DNA of 64,000 nt from NCBI GenBank assembly GCA_958510825.1, contig OY294047.1, forward strand, positions 37,793,747 through 37,857,746, in the 5' to 3' direction. Shown one piece after another: positions 1-12,224 of the stretch. The stretch is from Brachypterus glaber. Taxonomy: Eukaryota; Arthropoda; Insecta; Coleoptera; Kateretidae. Position numbers and translations under genes: made by a program. The notes below the pieces were generated by a model. The model ran no database searches, was not told where the DNA came from, and saw only the letters and a list, made by a program, of their open reading frames with translations. How positions within the stretch are numbered: the first letter of the stretch is position 1; each line of letters opens with the position of its first letter.

Positions 1-14
1 ATCGTGTATTATGT

Positions 15-46
15 ATTATTATTATTATTATTATTATTATATTATT
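15..46. repeat. (ATT)n microsatellite
   Basis: About ten ATT triplets with one interruption lie at the left edge of the window. It is a simple repeat in AT-rich DNA. Confidence 0.9.
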
Positions 47-1011
47 AAAAATATATTTAGTTAAGAAAAAGTTATTTTTAGTAAACGGTATCTAAAAAAC
101 TAAACTATGGTTAGAAAATTGACCAAAAGTTTAAGCAAAATTAAGTTATTATTTTTTTATATATAATATGAGTAATTTTTATTATTTAATTATTTAATTT
201 AATTATTTATGTTATAAAAGTAGTAAAAATTATGAATAATAACATATAAATTTTCGATAAATTTATTTACAAATTAATTAAAAATAATTAATTAATGCTT
301 GTATGGATTTTCAACTTTAAAATTAAAGCAATATTGATGTTATCTAGGTTTAAATATATTTTGTTTTGGTTTTACGTTATCTGTTAAAATGCCTCTACAA
401 TTCCTGCATTCCTGATAATAAATATATTTTATATAAAATAAAATTTTAGTAAATTTAAATAAAATAAATTAAATATAATATTTAAATGTTTAAACAAAAT
501 AATATTTTGTTTTGTTATATATATATTTTTTAATTTTCATAAGCTAATATTTAAAGTTAATTTTCAGGATAAATATTGTGGTAAAGGTTTTATAGGAGGT
601 TTTTGCAAATTCACTGGCCCGATCTTTTGGTTGAAATTATAACATTTTAATTTACCACGTATTTGCAATTACATGTCATTTACAAAATGTTTGCATTTGA
701 CAATTTAACTGTTTGCTTACTGACTCTAACCCGACAATTATCCAAATGAATAAGTCTAATTTCATAACACAGCTCTACAAAATAAAACACATTCCAGGGT
801 GCCTCGGTTCTGTCTAGTGCTCTCTATATCTGGACCTTTGATTCTGTCAACTGATTATGAATCTACCTAATGCCTAGTTACTAATGCCTAGTAACTAATG
901 GCTAGTTCCTAGCCTAATAACTAAAGCGTTCTACTACATTCCTTTTTAGAGGTAATTGATCCCAAACTTGTTAAAATAGGGAAGTTAATTATAATATTGA
1001 CAGATTAAACA
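47..1011. other. AT-rich sequence without a recognised gene; small 14-bp minisatellite
   Basis: No convincing ORF or RNA gene is seen. At 867-922 there is a degenerate 14-bp tandem repeat (CTAATGCCTAGTTA and variants, about four units). The rest is low-complexity A/T-rich DNA. Confidence 0.7.
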
Positions 1012-1090
1012 ATATTGGTACCTCAGTTCTGTACTGTTACATCTCAAAAAATGCAAAAATGAGATTCGAGCTAAAAGTGAATATGATTTT

Positions 1091-1550
1091 GATTTACTTT
1101 CAGCAACCTTAAAAAGCCAAATATGCAAATTTTCGCGAAAACTACCCCCGCCCCACAGGGGTTGAAGTTATTATTTTTTTATTATCGGATTTACTTTCAG
1201 CAACCTCAAAAATGCCAATATACGAATTTTCCCGAATACAAGCCCCCGGGGTGGAGTAAAATTTTTTTTATTATCAAATTCACATTCAGCACCCTCAAAA
1301 ACCCTAATATGAAAATTTTCACGAAAACCACACCCTACCCCTTAGGGGGGTAAAATTAGAAACAAATTATTGTCAGATTCAGATTCGTCGACCCCAAAAA
1401 CCCCTATAATATATATACCAGTTTTGACGAAATTAATTAAAAATATTTACCCTCTAACCCCCTCTGGGTTAGAGAGAAAAATTTTATTATCAGATTCAAT
1501 GTCAGCAACCTTAAAAACTCCGATATAGCAATTTTCAATTTTTTGTAAAA
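1091..1550. repeat. Tandem array of about 95-115-bp units with the TTTCAGCAACC module
   Basis: Five diverged units begin near 1091, 1188, 1276, 1374 and 1491. Each has a GATT-rich head, a TTTCAGCAACC or TCAGCACCC block followed by A runs, and a C-rich/G-rich middle. Single modules of the same type recur elsewhere in the window, for example near 2170, 2283, 12258, 12365 and 35706. Confidence 0.7.
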
Positions 1551-1667
1551 AAAAATGTATTTTTTCCATTTGCCTCCCTTGCCTGGGGTGTGTTCACCAA
1601 AAACAATCCCGAACGAGAAATTTTGGTAACATACTTGTATGCCAAATTTTAAGTCTCTAGCTCATAC

Positions 1668-1740
1668 CATTAACATATGCGTAACACTCCAAAATGACCC
1701 CCACCCCCCTAGGAGCGTTACGTAATACTTGAACGTTCCC
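1668..1740. mobile_element. Partial MITE of the GTTCAAGTATTACGTAACGC family
   Basis: The right half of a small inverted-repeat element: a GCGTAACACTCCAAAATGA block, a C-run, then GTTACGTAATACTTGAACG and CCC. The same block order closes the element at 45209-45344. The left half is absent, so this copy is truncated inside the larger TIR element. Confidence 0.65.
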
Positions 1741-2025
1741 TTATCGTAAAAAATTTAGAGATACCTTCATTCATTTTCAGTTTGAGACATTGTCTTAGCT
1801 CTAAACTGTCCATATTTATCTATTTTATAAATATATAAAAACATACAGTGATTTGTTTTCATGATAAACTTATAGCCGGATAAATAATTAAACAATATTT
1901 GTAAAAAAAACAATTTTTTTTATGTTTGTGAGTTATAATTAAACAAATTTAAAAAAGTTTAAAATCGCTTTTTCTCAAAACTTACTTTTCAGAGATGTAA
2001 CAGTTTAGAACTGAGGTACCGATAT

Positions 2026-2577
2026 GTTTGAAAATCGGTAATCTAGGATTTTTGAGGTTGTTGAAACCGAATCCGATGTGAAAAATATACTTTCATTTAG
2101 AAAATGCCATATCGCCTTGTCTGTTTTGATGCCATATTGCATCACTCATTTTGAATTTTTTACATCATATTCAGTTTCAGCGACCTCAGAAATACTAGAT
2201 TACTAATTTTCGGCAAAAAATAGTGAAATTTTTAAAAATGAACGCCATATTAGATCAGTCATTTTGAATTTTAAATTTTTAACATTGGATTCGGTTTTAG
2301 CAATCTCAATATCCCTAGAACACCCGTTTTTAAACATATTGTGTAATCTGTAAAAGTTATATTTAATTTGTCTATTTTAACAAGTTTGCAAGAATAATCG
2401 TAAAAATTGTATTCTATACCTAAAAGTTGACACAACAAGGTTTTGTATTAATATTTTTAGAGTTTTTTTATCAGTGTTCTTTTATAAATATAATATCATT
2501 TAATTTCAGCAGCAGTAACTAAAATATCCTCCTAAATTATTATAGTTAGGAAAAACTTTGGCATAAAATAAATTTTA
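2026..2577. repeat. Diverged repeat modules (GCCATATT / CATTTTGAATTTT / TTTCAGC)
   Basis: Two direct units, about 2105-2200 and 2243-2330, share the order GCCATATT, CATTTTGAATTTT, then an ATTCGGTTTTAGC or TTCAGTTTCAGC block. A reverse-orientation module lies at 2055-2075. Similar units occur at 12225-12410. No gene is seen. Confidence 0.5.
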
Positions 2578-2816
2578 ATGAAACTCTGCAAATATGCAAA
2601 TGCCAAGGCAGTAAATGAGAGTCAAACTTTCAAAGGGGTTGGACTATTTTTGTTACTACAAAATCTTTGGGCCTTGTTTTTCATGGTGTTTATCCCCTTT
2701 TGCCTAATTTTCTTTTTTTGTTACTTTTTTCTTAAATTGAGCATGTACAAAAGTCCAAACCAAACTGCTATCGACTTTTTAATATTGTTTTTAAAATTTC
2801 CGTTTTTGTAAAAAAC

Positions 2817-3520
2817 AATATTTTTTTTATCCTACGCAAGGTTAAAATCCGTTTTTCCTACGACCTAGTTAGGGAGCGTTAAAATATTACGTAAAACAAA
2901 TTGTACTAAAATTCATACACTTCATACCCCGGTTCTCGCGTTATTATAGATTTTAGAGATTTCATATTTTTGCTACCCCCCTAATAGGGGGTGTGTTAGG
3001 GGGGTAGCCAAAATACCAAAATTTTGGCAGAAAATTAGTAAAGGTCAAACCTTAAGTTTACAAACTAGGTAATTTTAAGATAATATTTGCGTTTTTTTGA
3101 TATTTAGGTGATAGGTCGTAGGAAAAATAGTGTACGCACCTCGACGCAAACCATTTCAGTGCATATCGTGTTCGCGTACTCGGTGCGTAATATACTATAC
3201 TTGCCTCGTCTGCGGACGGAAAGGCTTCTTTTCTCTACTAGATGGGAAAAAAATTACAAAACTCAATTTTTTGCTAAGGAAACCAAACTTTTCAGTATTT
3301 TGGCTCATTTAAATTAATTTTATTAAACAACAATTTAGTTTATGGAATATACTTTACCTATTTATAGCATTTTTAGCACATTTTATTGGATAACAACTTG
3401 TCATTAATTTCTTGACTTATATTCCAAATGCTTGTTCGGACTTTTCTAGTACCTAACTTTTTTTAAAGTTTGAATATTTTTAAATTTTTTTATACTATTT
3501 TTTGTGTAGGATAAAAAAGT
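2817..3520. mobile_element. Broken inverted-repeat element with a MITE fragment inside
   Basis: The left arm has TTTTATCCTACGC (about 2826) and TTTTTCCTACGACCTA (about 2852). The right arm has complements TAGGTCGTAGGAAAAA (3111-3126) and GTAGGATAAAAAA (about 3507). The arms are interrupted by a MITE fragment at 2871-3035. No transposase is encoded. Confidence 0.45.
2871..3035. mobile_element. Partial MITE, same family as 45593-45830
   Basis: The order is GGGAGCGTTAAAATATTACG, TTCATACACTTCATACCCCG, GTTCTCGCGTTATTATA, a GCTACCCCC/GGGGGTAGCC hairpin, then AT. It matches the left half and centre of the element at 45593-45830. The right terminal half is missing. Confidence 0.75.
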
Positions 3521-3605
3521 GTTATCTACGCCGGTAAAGTGGTTTTCTGGGGATCGACAGGTCTAGCTTGTCCATATCTTCTCTTGACCCAGAAAACAAC
3601 CACTA

Positions 3606-4030
3606 CACGAAAAAAAAAAATTATAGCTAGGAGCGCTATAACACACATACCAAGCAAATTATAATCGCTTATTATATAAATACAAGGCTTTCTCTTACAA
3701 TTATGGCAGTCAGTGTAAAAATTTATATGAAATACTTTAATTGTTTAGTGAATAATAAAATATAACAAATAGTATGGCATTTATAGCTTAAATAGATTTA
3801 ATTATTGTCCGTGCTAATAATTTTTATAATATAATAAAATTTCTGTAAATTTATAATAGTGTCTGTAATAAATATAATCGTGTCTGTAATATATATAATC
3901 GTTTCCAATTTATTTTTAACATTATTAGTTATTGTGTCCCTTATAATCTATAGCTTAAATCACTATAATTTGCCACTGTTACCAAATATCTTATAATTTA
4001 TAGCGCAGAGCCCACTAATTTCTTTCCGTG
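3606..4030 (+). mobile_element. MITE of about 425 bp with CACGGAAA-type ends (copy 1)
   Basis: It begins CACGAAAA and ends TTTCCGTG; inverted subterminal GCGCTATA blocks lie at both ends. TA flanks both sides. The same element in reverse orientation lies at 57707-58131 and matches along nearly its whole length, including the TGTCTGTAATA repeats in the middle. There is no coding capacity. Two copies in different surroundings show it is mobile; the transposase superfamily is not clear. Confidence 0.85.
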
Positions 4031-4553
4031 TAGGATTACTAGTATTACAATATACTTTTTTTTTTTCTTAAAGAATTGTATTAATGGCATAAAACTCCCT
4101 ATGAATGTGGAACTCTGCAAATATGCTAATGCCAAGGCAGTAAATGTAATTTAAAGCGGGACTGAATTACTTAAAATTAAAATCCCATAAAACAAATTAA
4201 GTGTAATGGCGTTTATTTATGAAAATAATTTATGTCATTTTAACATTAATTAAGATTATTAATTAAATTAAATTGGGTCATTTCTAAGGTCACCATATCC
4301 TATGAAAAATAGTTTTTGTATTTTGATGTGTTTATTTTTAAAATCAGAATCGAGTTATTTTTTTTTTATTATTTGAATGTTGTATTAAAATAAAATATTA
4401 GAAGTGATATTAACATTTGTAATTTTTTATTAAATTCTTTTTTTAGGTTAATTTCCTTTAAACTACTCGGAAAATGGTTTTGTTATTAATTTAGAGTAAA
4501 AAAAATAATTTTTTACAAAAATATAAAAATTTAAATAAAGGGGACTTTCGCTG
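4031..4553. other. AT-rich spacer
   Basis: Apart from the 38-bp direct repeat at 4110-4147, nothing is recognised. Poly-T/poly-A runs dominate. Confidence 0.6.
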
Positions 4554-4919
4554 CAAAAGGTACAGGAGAGTTTTAATTTGGTAGATTTGTACAGTTTGGT
4601 GCCCTCATTAATATTTCATGTTTACGACCTTAAGCTCGCTGCTCGCTATTGGAAAAATGGTACCAAAAACCAGTTTTTCAAGAATATCTTCTCTTCAGCG
4701 CCACCTAGGTTAAAATTGTAATAACTATTTTTGACCTAGGTGCCGCTGGAGAGAAGATATTCTCAAAAAACTGGTTAGGACTTTTTTCCAATATGGCGCC
4801 GCGAGCGGCGGTCGCTCAAGTTCGAAAACTAGGAATATTAATGAGTCCTCATATTTGTACAGTTTGGTGTCCGCCAAACTGTACAAATCTACCAAATTAG
4901 AACTCTCCTGTACCTTTTG
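4554..4919. mobile_element. Foldback MITE, 366 bp, with long terminal inverted repeats
   Basis: The left end, CAAAAGGTACAGGAGAGTT, pairs with the complement at the right end, and pairing continues through TTGGTAGATTTGTACAG. A second pairing block in the middle (AAGATATTCT, CAGCGCCACCTAGGT) makes most of the element one long hairpin. The right arm has an extra short palindrome of TGTACAGTTTGG with its complement. No ORF is present, and target duplication is unclear. Confidence 0.8.
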
Positions 4920-7119
4920 AAAGTTAGAACCTACCCACTGGCTGGACTATAAACTTTGTGTAAAATCTAGGTCAAAGTTAAAATAACATTTTTTTTAAGT
5001 TGATTTATTTTGAGTTATTTTATATAAAAGTGTGCAATTTTCTATTGTTTGTATGATTTTGAAATAAAAAATACAAAAATTGGCGAAATTCCACTAGCGT
5101 TTTAATGTAGGTCAGTGTGCATCGTGAACTAAAAAGCATAAAATTTATAGTTCCAAATAAAATTGTATGAAACAGGATAAAGTTTTGCTTTTATTATTTA
5201 TCTAGAAAAGAACAAAATGTCTAAGATTTAGGGTTATTTTAATATTTTTTATCAAATTTATGCAATAATAAAAATGGCAAAGAAGAATATAGGAAATTTT
5301 AAGCTAAATGCCAAAAATATTTTTTATTTAGAAAAATGTAATTTTATACTGTCTAAAATGATTGGCCTGGGATTTAATCCCCATAACTTTTTTGTTATTT
5401 CGGATTTTTTTTTTAATAATAGGGATCTACCTCTCATAGAACTTGATTTTCCTGAAAATTTTGAGTCAATCGGATAATTCGTTCTTTAGTTATCTTGTAC
5501 ACAAAAAACGTGACACAAATCAAATTTAAATATATTTTCTTGCCTAAAAAATATTACCTCTGCACATCGTTTAAAGCAATAAGATTTTTTTTAACGGGAA
5601 AATTACTACAGTACACTTTACTGCTTTAAAACATTAAAAAAAACTTTTTTCCCCTTAAAGTAAAAGTTTTATCTGTTAGTTAGTAGTTTACGAATAAATT
5701 AAAAGGTAATATTTTTAAAATTATAATAATCAGTTTATTTTGAATTAAAACAAAATCTTTTTGTTTTAACAAAAAAACACTGTCGAGAAAAAACAGGTTT
5801 GGTTTCTTTTAAATAATATGACTCTATTTTTTTATTTTTTAACGATTTTTAGAATCCCTGTAGTACAATTAGGCAGCATTTATCACTGTCTAGGTTATTT
5901 CCCAATTGTTTTAATCTAACTTGATTCTTATAAATCTTCTAACCATTAGATTAGTATATAAAAATAAAACTGTCTAAATAAATTGGGATAATTTAATTTG
6001 TGCTTATTTAATGCTATTAAAACAATGCTATTCGAAAAAGAAAACAAAAAAAAAACACGAGTGGCAATAATTTACAATTCCATTACATTACTGCAAAAAA
6101 ATTGGCAAAAGTCCATATAGTTTAGAGTTATGGCTCTAATAGAGTGAAAATTATTTTATAAATAGATATTTGGTTTGACTAAGTCACTTTTAAAATAAAT
6201 AAAAATAGAAGTAGGATACTAAGAAGTACCCCAAAAAAGTAATTACAAATACATGTATCAGGTTTGATATATATTATTCTGCAGGATTAATGCAAAAATT
6301 TATTGAATTCTAGATAAGCCACAAAGATGAAATAAACTTAGAAAAGGTACAATATTTTTAACAATAAAATATAACTAATAATCTAGAAAGAAATTGTTAG
6401 AAAAAAATGCTAATATATTTTTGCTGCGGTAGTGCTTTTGGTAAAATAAAAACATTTTTTAATGTTTTAAGTTGTCGAAATAAATAAGATCCTTGTAATT
6501 TTAAAAACGTTTCCTTCTAAGTCTTTTGTAAATTTATTGATAAGAATAAACAATAAAAAACTAATTAATCAAAGTGAAATATTATTAGTTTATTAAAATA
6601 TTATTTTAATATGACGTAAAAGACAATCTATTTACTTTAAATTAAAAAACAATTTAAATTTAAAAATTATTTATTTAAAATATTATTATTCGCAGCTTTT
6701 TAAATGATTTCAGATGTATTTTACAATACAAAATTTTCTGCGTGGACGGATTTTAGTTTTAGTTATTGAAAATTTGAAAAAAGTATAATAAAAGAAGTTC
6801 CACTGGAGTAGAAATAAAATAGAGAAGATTTAAAGGTCCATTAGATAAAAAAAAATTCATAAAATATTTGGCAAGGATCCTTGTAGTATTGTTTATAGAT
6901 TTTCTCCTGGATTTGGAAATTTTCTGGTATAAAGGTAGTTCAATAGAAAAGAGTAAGATAAAGAAAGCCAGCCGAGAAAATAAGCTACATTTCCCATTTC
7001 TAATCTAAAAAATTACCTTCCAATAACCCAATATTTTTAAATCGCCAAATAATACACATTATAAACGCTTTTCTTCGGGCTCTTTATTTTGTTTTGGTTA
7101 AAGGATTGGTTTTTACTGC
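4920..7119. other. AT-rich sequence, no recognised feature
   Basis: Low-complexity A/T runs dominate. A 67-codon ATG ORF at 5274-5477 has AT-driven composition and no recognisable domain. A GTAGGTCAGTGTG motif near 5106 recurs near 12523 and 23304. Confidence 0.6.
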
Positions 7120-7313
7120 CACACAGAAAAAAATATTTTCTTAAATCAAGAATGTGTGATTATAATATAACGAAGGAATATATTCTCCTTTAAAGCAACA
7201 TTGTGCTTTATATATGAAAGGATAAGAATATGGTATGCATAAAAAAGAATATATTCTCTTCGTTATATACAAATCACCATATTCTTGATTTAAGAAAATA
7301 ATTTTTTGTGTGT
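7120..7313. mobile_element. MITE of about 194 bp
   Basis: The left arm runs CACACAGAAAAAAATATTTT, then CTTAAATCAAGAAT and ATATAACGAAG; the right arm is its complement, ending in TTTTTTGTGTG. The centre holds a second short palindrome around GAATATATTCTC. There is no ORF. Confidence 0.8.
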
Positions 7314-7380
7314 AGCATTTGGATTAATTAGGTTAAATCCTTTGATTTTAAAATCAGATTAAGTAAAATAATAGCATATT

Positions 7381-7500
7381 AAAGTACTAGTTTCATAACA
7401 TACATTTTTAGTGCACGAGTACAAGTTTAGAAAACGAGCCGCTTGCGGTGAGTTTTCTAAAGTACTAGTGCGCTAAAAACGTGTTATGAAACGAGTGCTT
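7381..7500. repeat. 120-bp near-perfect palindrome
   Basis: The left arm starts AAAGTACTAGTTTCATAAC and continues TTTTTAGTGCACGAGTAC and TTTAGAAAACGAGCCGC. The right arm is the complement, ending GTTATGAAACGAGTGCTTT. The short loop is TTGCGG-like. A similar ACGAGCCG...GGCGAGTGAG core occurs upstream of LINE ORF1 near 27745. Confidence 0.85.
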
Positions 7501-10189
7501 TATACATTTTTTTCTATTTTGCTCTAGAATTTTAAAAAACTTACATTTAAATTGATGACTGATTTAGGGATTTTCGTTTCGAATTGGCATTACAGTTTCG
7601 CCATGTTTAAAATTCTAAGAACGAATATTATTTTGATATATTTTATAGTCATTTCTTCTCTTTTCCACTGCAATTAACCAAGCCACAATTTTAACACGGT
7701 AAAACATAACCTAAACACAAAATTTTGTAGAAAATTAAACTTTAAACCCACGTTCACAATTGCACGGCAAACGTCAAGAGATAGACTTTGGTCTGTTGCC
7801 AACCCAAAAGAAAAAAAATTAGAGACCTCTTATGGGCCTATAAGAACCGGCAAAATGCGTGTGATTATGAGCTTATAAGAGACGCAAAATAGAAAAAAAT
7901 CATTAAGACCCTCTAACCAATGTATTTTCGATTTATTGCATACCCTAAGGTCTCTCTAATCCAAAATGCGTTTTCTTTAAACCGTAATACGTAAAATACA
8001 TAAATATGTGTAAGCGTTATGTTTGGTCGATCGCAATTAAGTTAATTAAATTTTTCTTGAATTTTAAAATTTCAGCATGCTAATGTTTACGCATTTTACG
8101 ATTTTACGAAAATGCATGGTGGATAGAAATAATACTATTACTATAACCGTACACTCTAAAAAATGACGGTAAAATTAAAGTATATTATTAAGATTAAATT
8201 GTCATTCAGCGTAAGTGACGCGAAGGTGAAACATGTTAAACATTTAAGGAAAAAATTAAAAATGGCGTAAGGTTTTCGCGCCAGCTGCTTCAAGCTTATG
8301 TAAAAATGTGTTTGTTAAGAAAATATTATTAAATCTACAATCCTTATAACTTTTATTGATTTTACAATGGAAAGTTAGTATATGTGATGTAATTTAGTGG
8401 TTGAATCTGGATTTTATGATAGAAGAAATTTTATTTTTTTTTAAACAATTATAACACTTGCATCTGGTCAAAAAGGACAATAGTTCAAGACCATAGGTGA
8501 CCAAAGGGTCATAATTAATGAAGAGGAGAAGAAGTAAACATTTAAGAAGCCTTACAGAAGACCAGGCCAAAAGAAGCGATGGTATGGTAACAACCAGGCG
8601 AATATTTATTCCAAAATTAAGTTTTAAAATTAAAATATTATAGTATTTTCAAAAATGTCTTTAAATTTATCCTTTATTGGATGACTTTGATTAACACTAA
8701 ACTCACTAATAATTTTAAATTAAATGTCAAAATGTTTTAAAATTAAAATATTATTTTAAAATTACGAAGGACTACGATCAATAAGCTGTTGGTCAGCCAA
8801 TAAAGAACTTTATATTATTATTAAAATTCTGGTACATTTTTACAGTGTACGTAAAAAGCAAAACCAAATAAAAACACAATGTGCAAGTTTTTACTAAATA
8901 AATTAATTTCATTTAAATATAAGGAAATCAATATTTAGTTCTGCTACATTTAAGTACTACACAAGTTACGAACGAAGCTTCGTGACTTTTTTGCACTACA
9001 TTTTTATCGATTATTTTGGCGTGTTTATATTATGTTTATTAGATTTCATAGTAATAATGAATTTGATCACTTATTATGATGTTTGACTGCATTAGTTGGT
9101 ACCAGGACACCAGAGTGTGCGATTAGTTAGGTATTAGATAGTGCTTAGTTTATTTTAATTCAGTTTTCAGAATTAAATAGAAATGTTGTTTAAAACATAA
9201 TTTAGGTTAGTTTTTGTGTTCATTCTTTCCATTAGAAGTCAAGAATATTTTTTTCTACTACCTATAGTGGGAAAAGTCCAATAGTTTTAATAGTTGACAT
9301 CTAGGTACTCTTGAAAAATACTAGACTGGAAAACTAGAAGAAACTCAATACAAAAATTTATATTACTTTTTAGATTTGGTTCACGAATAACCTAGATAAT
9401 AGTTAAAATTAATATAAATCATTTAAACTGGGTCCAAATGCGTCATAACATAAATTTGGAGGCACTAATATAACCTAATAATATCGATAAACTAATTTTA
9501 AAAGACTAATCTAATTCCAAACTATATTTTTCTACATTTTTTCACATTTTTTTTTGTGATTTTCTATTTTAACATTTTTTTAGTAAAATCTTGGTGACTA
9601 AGGTTGCCTGAGGTATATTTTTCAACATGTAAAAAGCCTCACTACTTAAATTAAAAAAAGATCGTTTAGTATACAGAAATAAATATCATGATCACTGATT
9701 ATGATGATGTTTAATTGCGTTAGCTGGTACCAGGATATCAGAAAGTTAAGTTGGCTAACTTTACTTCTATATTCAACAGTACTTTGATAGAACCTCGTTG
9801 CTTGATTTTGGCGCTATTATAGTGTCTTATAAAAACCTAAAATTTTAATGATTAGCAGTAGTCAACATAAACTCAGTTACGACTCATCAACGTTGAAAAT
9901 AAACACAGAAACAAAGGCTTACGGAATAATTTTGCCGAATTATGAGGGAAATTTTTATAAAGGTCACTAAATCGAAACATTTGTTACACACAACGATATT
10001 GACTATTCATATTAACGCTAGAGTCGACGCGGCGCCTATGCGAGTACTGGAAATTCACCGAGTACTAATGATTAGATATTAATTTAATTTCTCTCATATA
10101 GAAAATATTGTCAATATTGTTTTTTTGCTTAAATCACTTTATTTTTGATTCGAAACGTTGAAAAAACTCAAAACAAGCAAAAAATATAT
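7501..10189. other. AT-rich sequence with one short direct duplication
   Basis: No gene is recognised. A block with ATTATGATGTTT and TTGGTACCAGGACACCAGA at about 9070-9115 recurs diverged at about 9698-9743. The rest is unannotated. Confidence 0.55.
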
Positions 10190-10232
10190 CTATCTGTCGG
10201 TCGGTCGGTCTGTCCGTCTGTCTGTCTACCTT
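10190..10232. repeat. (TCKG)n microsatellite
   Basis: The run TCTGTCGGTCGGTCGGTCTG continues TCCGTCTGTCTGTCTACC. It is followed by a GAGCTAGCGACTTGAAATTT block like one often found beside such microsatellites in insect repeats. Confidence 0.85.
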
Positions 10233-10319
10233 TAAGAACACTTTGACTCAAAGCCTTTGAGCTAGCGACTTGAAATTTGGTTTGCAGATGTTAATTTATA
10301 TTGTCTTCGACAGGTTTTT

Positions 10320-10695
10320 TTTTGTTAGAATTTTTTTTATTATTTACAACAGAAGAAAAAATTAAAAACTACATTAAAGATAAAATAAAATTATACAAAA
10401 AATTATCATTTTTTCCAGCGTCCCTCCCACCTCTCCACAGAAATGTAAAAAATTGTTTCTAGACATAACTTTTTTATTATTTACAATAAAAGAAAAATTT
10501 TAAAACCACATAAAAGAAAAAGAAAATTACACAAAAAACGTAATTATCATTTTTTCTAGCTACGTACCTCTTCCCAAAATGTAAAAAATTGTTTCTGGAC
10601 ATAATTATTATTCACAATGAAAGAAATATTTAAAAACCACCTAAAAGATAAAAAAAATGACTCCCCTCATAAGAAATTTTTTCTACATGTCTCTT
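10320..10695. repeat. Tandem repeat, unit about 140 bp, about 2.6 copies
   Basis: Units begin near 10323, 10470 and 10606. Each has TTATTATTTACAA, an A-rich segment with AAAACCACAT, a CATTTTTTC block and ATGTAAAAAATTGTTTC. The third unit is truncated. Confidence 0.8.
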
Positions 10696-10699
10696 TTTA

Positions 10700-12224
10700 G
10701 ATGGATTTTATTTTTTGTGTCTGTTTCTGTTTTCGGTCTGTTTGTTGACCTGTCCGACTTTTTGTTTGTAGGTAAATGTCCAATTTAAAAAAATCTTTCA
10801 TTAAACGATTTAGGATCTCTCTAGTTTGTGTTAATTGTAAATTTAACCTGCTTAGGCAGAACCGGCTTAAAAATTCACTAAAATAATTTAAAATGAATTG
10901 GTCAATTTTATCAAACTAAACTTACGTAACATAGATCATCGCATTTGTGTTAAACACAGTTGTTGTATATCCTTTTGTTTTTTGTTAAAAATTGTTGTGT
11001 ACAGAATATGATACATTATAAAATAACCTGATATGCTTGCCACATATCACATAATTAGTGAATGGTTCACATAATCCAGGTATTTTCTTATAAATTATCA
11101 AAAATACACGTTCATTTTGCACAAGCTACCAGCACATGATAATATTTAGGATTAAAATGGCCGTTTTAATGTGCTATCCTTAAGGATATCATTGATTAAA
11201 AAAAATACAGTTGAAAAATGTTTCACGTGAAGAATTTATATCGGCTTATTGACTAAAACATAAAGACGTCAAGTTTTGTAACGTATGTTGAATAAATATT
11301 ATTTCATATAGGAAACCGGAAAGTGAATTTAAAGATGTCTGAAAACAGTGGCAGATTGAAAAAGAATAATGAAACAGGGGCAATTCATCCTACAAATATT
11401 TGTGTGATATATCACAACTGAATTAAATTTATAGAAAATCGATCTAACTTTAATTTATATATTTAGTTATTTGATATAAATTTCGTTTATCAGAAATCGA
11501 TTTAAATATTACCTTACGGAAATAATTTCTACACATTTTTTAAATTCTGTTTAATATTCAGTTTTTTATGACTGCCATACAAATTCAAATAAAAAAACTT
11601 TAAAGTTGGAATTAATTTTATTAAACTTACATAACATCATGCTGAAGTTTATGCTGTATTATTTCATTCTTGGACTTTTATCTATGCTGCAAGTTTTCTC
11701 AATCTTTAATTAGATTACCATTTCTAGAAAATCGTGATCTTTTCTATCTGAAACAAAATTTAAACTTTTAAAATAAAATGTGAAAAAAAGTTTATAAGAA
11801 TTAATTAAATAAAAAGTTGCTTTATTTTTATATTTTCTCAAAATTATATATAAAACCGAATGTTATACCTGGTCACACAGAAATTATGCTTTCTACTTTG
11901 CGTCTTGAGCACCTATTTTTTATGATTTTAAGATCTATTTAAAGCCTGCGTACCACTTTTGGTTTTACTATAAATGTTTTTTTTTTAATTATATATACAT
12001 ATTTTTTTTTAATATTACTTCTTTACTATGTTTTAAATTTCTTTAAAATACAAAAGGAAAACAGCAAATCAATAATATTAATAATTACATATTTTGCTAA
12101 AAGGTATAAAGATATTTTTTGAGAATCTTAATGTGATTCAGTACTCAAATTTAGCAAGTTTAAAATGGCAAATTAAAAACGGAAAATCGTTTTTTCATTG
12201 TTGTTAAATTTAAACTAGAATGAG
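10700..12224. other. AT-rich sequence, no recognised feature
   Basis: I see no coding region, RNA gene or clear repeat here. Confidence 0.55.

Larger units (their letters stand above)
1012..2025. mobile_element. TIR element of about 1 kb carrying a tandem array
   Basis: The ends are inverted copies of one another: GGTACCTCAGTTCT at 1017-1030 and its complement at 2007-2020. Similarity continues inward through a TGTTACATCTC block and outward a few bases (ATATT/GATAT). No transposase is encoded, so it is non-autonomous. The interior holds a tandem array (1091-1550) and a partial copy of another MITE (1668-1740). The superfamily is not assigned because no clear target duplication is seen. A short echo of one end (CAGTTCTAAACTG) occurs near 21685. 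Confidence 0.65.
2555..4150. other. Segment bracketed by 38-bp near-identical direct repeats
   Basis: The sequence ACTCTGCAAATATG, then C/TAATGCCAAGGCAGTAAATG, appears at about 2581-2618 and again at 4110-4147, differing at one or two bases. A GGCATAAAA block also precedes each copy. The 1.5 kb between them is made of inverted repeats and MITEs. This could be a duplication made when a composite repeat inserted, or the ends of one larger element. Confidence 0.5.

Noticed and set aside
3108..3317. Cys-rich short frames with CxxC...CxxC pattern
   Set aside because: They lack an ATG, lie across the arm of a repeat, overlap each other in two frames, and the residue spacing does not fit a zinc-finger family I can name.
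3535..3604. Possible self-cleaving ribozyme in the GTGGTTTTCTGGGG hairpin
   Set aside because: The stem is plausible but the conserved hammerhead core (CTGATGA and GAAA in the right places) is absent.
5274..5477. 67-codon ATG ORF
   Set aside because: AT-driven composition (lysine, asparagine, phenylalanine), no domain and no supporting context.
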